A DNA stretch of 64,000 nt from CALCNS01 sp937897315 (GTDB taxonomy: Bacteria; Bacillota; JAAYKD01): NCBI GenBank assembly GCA_036744005.1, contig DAINOJ010000002.1, forward strand, positions 1 through 64,000, in the 5' to 3' direction. The position numbers and the translations under genes are program-made. The first letter of the stretch is position 1; every line of letters begins with the position of its first letter. The notes beneath the pieces are model-generated. The model was given only the letters and a program-made list of their open reading frames with translations. It had not been told where the DNA came from and ran no database searches. This document shows, piece after piece, positions 62,283 to 64,000 of the stretch.

Positions 62283-62651
62283 TTACAGAACTTCGGGAGC
62301 AAGCGAAATGATTTTCATGTAATCTCTTTCGCGTAATTCCCGAGCTACTGGTCCAAAGATGCGCGTGCCACGTGGGCTCTTGTCATCTTTAATAATTACT
62401 GCTGCATTATCGTCAAAGCGAATGTATGAACCATCATCGCGTCCCATTCCCTTACGGGTGCGAACGATAACGGCTTTCACGACATCACCTTTTTTAACAA
62501 CGCCGCCGGGTGTGGCGGATTTCACGGAAGCAACAATAATATCACCCACGTTACCATAGCGACGGTAGTGTCCGCCCTTTACTCGGATGCACATAATCTG
62601 TTTTGCACCGGAGTTGTCAGCAACGTTTAAAACGGTTTGCTGTTGAATCAT
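62283..62651 (-). CDS. rplN: 50S ribosomal protein L14
   Basis: This 122-residue protein starts MIQQQTVLNVADNSGAKQIM and has the signature FDDNAAVIIKDDKSPRGTRI. No unusual features. Confidence 0.98.
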   Translation of the reverse strand: MIQQQTVLNVADNSGAKQIMCIRVKGGHYRRYGNVGDIIVASVKSATPGGVVKKGDVVKAVIVRTRKGMGRDDGSYIRFDDNAAVIIKDDKSPRGTRIFGPVARELRERDYMKIISLAPEVL

Positions 62652-62685
62652 GTGGTATTATCCCCCTTTCGTCTGCAATGGGCTC

Positions 62686-62943
62686 CTATTTTGCCCGTTC
62701 GACGATATCAAGCAACCGCCAGCGTTTATCTTTTGAAAGCGGTCTGGTTTCCATAATTGTGACGAGATCGCCTTCGTTACAGCTGTTGTTTTCATCATGG
62801 GCTTTAAATTTAACTGTTTGTTTGATGCGTTTGCCATACAAAGGATGTTGAACCATGGTTTCAATCGCAACCACAATGGTTTTTTCCATTTTATTGCTGA
62901 CGACCACACCGGTTCGAACTTTACGACGAGCGCGTTCCATCAT
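62686..62943 (-). CDS. rpsQ: 30S ribosomal protein S17
   Basis: This 85-residue OB-fold protein carries GVVVSNKMEKTIVVAIE and the HDENNSCNEGDLVTI segment. The ATG at 62943 has AAGGAGG 8-9 bases upstream and gives the usual length; an upstream ATG at 62973 would overlap the rpmC stop without a proper site. Confidence 0.96.
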   Translation of the reverse strand: MMERARRKVRTGVVVSNKMEKTIVVAIETMVQHPLYGKRIKQTVKFKAHDENNSCNEGDLVTIMETRPLSKDKRWRLLDIVERAK

Positions 62944-62972
62944 TTTTGGCTCCTCCTTTATGTTTCCTGCCA

Positions 62973-63182
62973 TTAACCGATATTGAGTTCCCGCTGACGA
63001 ATGCGGGTTTTAACGCGGGCAATGGCTTTTCTGACTTCACGGATGCGCATTGGATTCTCCAATTGCCCCATGGCCATTTGGAAACGGAGGTTAAATAGCT
63101 CAGCCTTGTATTCGGCCAGCTTTTGCTCAAGTTCTGCGACACTCATTTCGCTGATTTGCTTGCGCAATTCATTAACCTTCAT
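62973..63182 (-). CDS. rpmC: 50S ribosomal protein L29
   Basis: This 69-residue helical protein starts MKVNELRKQISEMSVAELEQ and contains the signature ENPMRIREVRKAIARV. The ATG at 63182 lies 11 bases inside rplP, an overlap common in this operon. Eight open codons upstream are not needed. Confidence 0.96.
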   Translation of the reverse strand: MKVNELRKQISEMSVAELEQKLAEYKAELFNLRFQMAMGQLENPMRIREVRKAIARVKTRIRQRELNIG

Positions 63183-63606
63183 TATTCTCACCACCCACTT
63201 CTTCACGTTTGATAAACTTCGTCCGAATCGGTAATTTATGGGCAGCTAAGCGTAATGCTTCGCGGGCAGTTTCTTCAGGTACACCGGCAATTTCAAACAT
63301 AATACGGCCGGGCTTGACTACGGCTACCCAATATTCCGGAGCACCTTTACCGGAACCCATACGAGTCTCAGCAGGTTTCTGTGTTACAGGTTTATCCGGG
63401 AAAATTTTAATCCAGACTTTACCACCACGCTTGATATAACGAGTCATAGCAATACGGGCAGCTTCGATTTGACGATTGGTAATCCAGGAGGCCTCCAATG
63501 CTTGCAGGCCAAATTCACCGCCGCTTAGTTCAGCGCCGCCTTTGGTCAAGCCTCTCATTTTACCGCGTTGTTGTTTACGATATTTGACGCGTTTTGGGAG
63601 TAACAT
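63172..63606 (-). CDS. rplP: 50S ribosomal protein L16
   Basis: This 144-residue protein starts MLLPKRVKYRKQQRGKMRG and carries the signature RMGSGKGAPEYWVAVVKPG. It helps shape the A-site tRNA pocket. It follows rpsC by one base. Confidence 0.98.
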   Translation of the reverse strand: MLLPKRVKYRKQQRGKMRGLTKGGAELSGGEFGLQALEASWITNRQIEAARIAMTRYIKRGGKVWIKIFPDKPVTQKPAETRMGSGKGAPEYWVAVVKPGRIMFEIAGVPEETAREALRLAAHKLPIRTKFIKREEVGGENNEG

Positions 63607-63607
63607 A

Positions 63608-64000
63608 CTAGTTGCCTCCTTCCTTTGCTTCCGCTTTCATTTTCGGCTTCGGCAATACTTGACCTTTGTAAATCCAAACTTTCACACCGATACGACCATA
63701 AGTTGTCTTTGCTTCGGCAAAGCCATATTGAATATCGGCTCTGAGGGTGTGTAGTGGGATGGTACCTTCGTGGAACATTTCGTTACGAGCAATTTCTGCA
63801 CCGCCTAAACGACCGGAACACATCACTTTACAACCTTTTACACCAGGAGCTCTCATGGCGCGTTGAATGGATTGTTTCATAGCGCGTCGGAATCCGATAC
63901 GCTTTTCCAACTGAGCAGCAATGCTCTCTGCGACGAGTTGTGCATCGCCTTCTGCCACTCGAATTTCATTGACTTTAATTGTTACCGGTTTCTTTACCAT
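63608..64000 (-). CDS. rpsC: 30S ribosomal protein S3, C-terminal part (cut by window edge)
   Basis: The visible 130 residues are the C-terminal part of S3: RRAMKQSIQRAMRAPGVKG, GRLGGAEIARNE and the end TTYGRIGVKVWIYKGQVLP. About 90 N-terminal residues with the KH domain lie beyond position 64000. The Met at the very edge is an internal codon, not the start. Confidence 0.95.
   Translation of the reverse strand: MVKKPVTIKVNEIRVAEGDAQLVAESIAAQLEKRIGFRRAMKQSIQRAMRAPGVKGCKVMCSGRLGGAEIARNEMFHEGTIPLHTLRADIQYGFAEAKTTYGRIGVKVWIYKGQVLPKPKMKAEAKEGGN

Noticed and set aside
1..64000. Mobile elements, CRISPR arrays, tRNA or rRNA genes
   Set aside because: No transposase, integrase, regularly spaced repeats or tRNA-like sequences were recognised.

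Overview
The window is a dense chromosomal segment, about 43% G+C by eye, of an anaerobic amino-acid-fermenting Firmicute (Clostridia-like or a relative). Three things point there. The ribosomal block runs S10-spc-alpha into ecfA1-ecfA2-ecfT-truA-rplM-rpsI. There is a cdaA-cdaR-glmM-glmS operon. There is a complete clostridial lysine-fermentation operon. S14 is the zinc (C+) type, and L24 and adenylate kinase carry cysteine clusters. No tRNA, rRNA, CRISPR array, insertion sequence or prophage was seen. Almost all genes lie on the minus strand. The plus-strand exceptions are at 15189-15860, 36015-36452, 36633-37937 and 44489-45804.

Region 1 (about 1-15000) is the lysine catabolic locus. Reading leftward from 11343 come kal, kce, kdd, kamA, kamD, kamE, thiolase, crotonase, hbd, atoD and atoA, ended by a hairpin at 1219-1249. 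Lysine is isomerised by KamA and KamDE, oxidised by Kdd and cleaved with acetyl-CoA by Kce to acetoacetate and 3-aminobutyryl-CoA. Kal deaminates the latter to crotonyl-CoA. AtoDA and thiolase handle acetoacetate and acetoacetyl-CoA, and Hbd and Crt link acetyl-CoA to crotonyl-CoA. No butyryl-CoA dehydrogenase/EtfAB genes and no lysine permease are present. A strong promoter and a structured leader of about 230 nt precede kal. Upstream lie kamC (MutS-like ATPase) and kamB (P-loop protein), the proposed reactivase of the B12-dependent KamDE, then a small Smr protein and signal peptidase I.

Region 2 (15000-32000) holds a hemolysin-III-type membrane protein, an M20 amidohydrolase, cyclophilin, a PHP phosphatase, a MutL/GlmL-type ASKHA protein paired with an unrecognised barrel-sandwich protein, two unknown proteins, Tex, a TPR protein and a BMP-type ABC importer (lipoprotein, ATPase, two permeases). 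A 50-residue zinc-ribbon gene lies at 31806-31958.

Region 3 (32000-48400) holds pxpABC (5-oxoprolinase), a long and divergent PRPP synthetase-like protein, a C_GCAxxG_C_C protein, an MFS transporter, glmS-glmM-cdaR-cdaA (amino-sugar synthesis and c-di-AMP), a second M20 amidohydrolase, an HD-domain protein, an unknown protein, a HAD phosphatase and a multidomain winged-helix regulator.

Region 4 (48400-64000) is the ribosomal protein and housekeeping super-cluster, from rpsC (cut by the window edge) to rpsI, including secY, adk, map, infA, rpoA and the ECF transporter energising module.

Points of most interest: the structured kal leader; a terminator that abuts the kamB ribosome-binding site; the orphan MutL/GlmL pair with no mutase nearby; the PRPP synthetase paralogue with an altered catalytic loop; and the regulator at 46700-48034.
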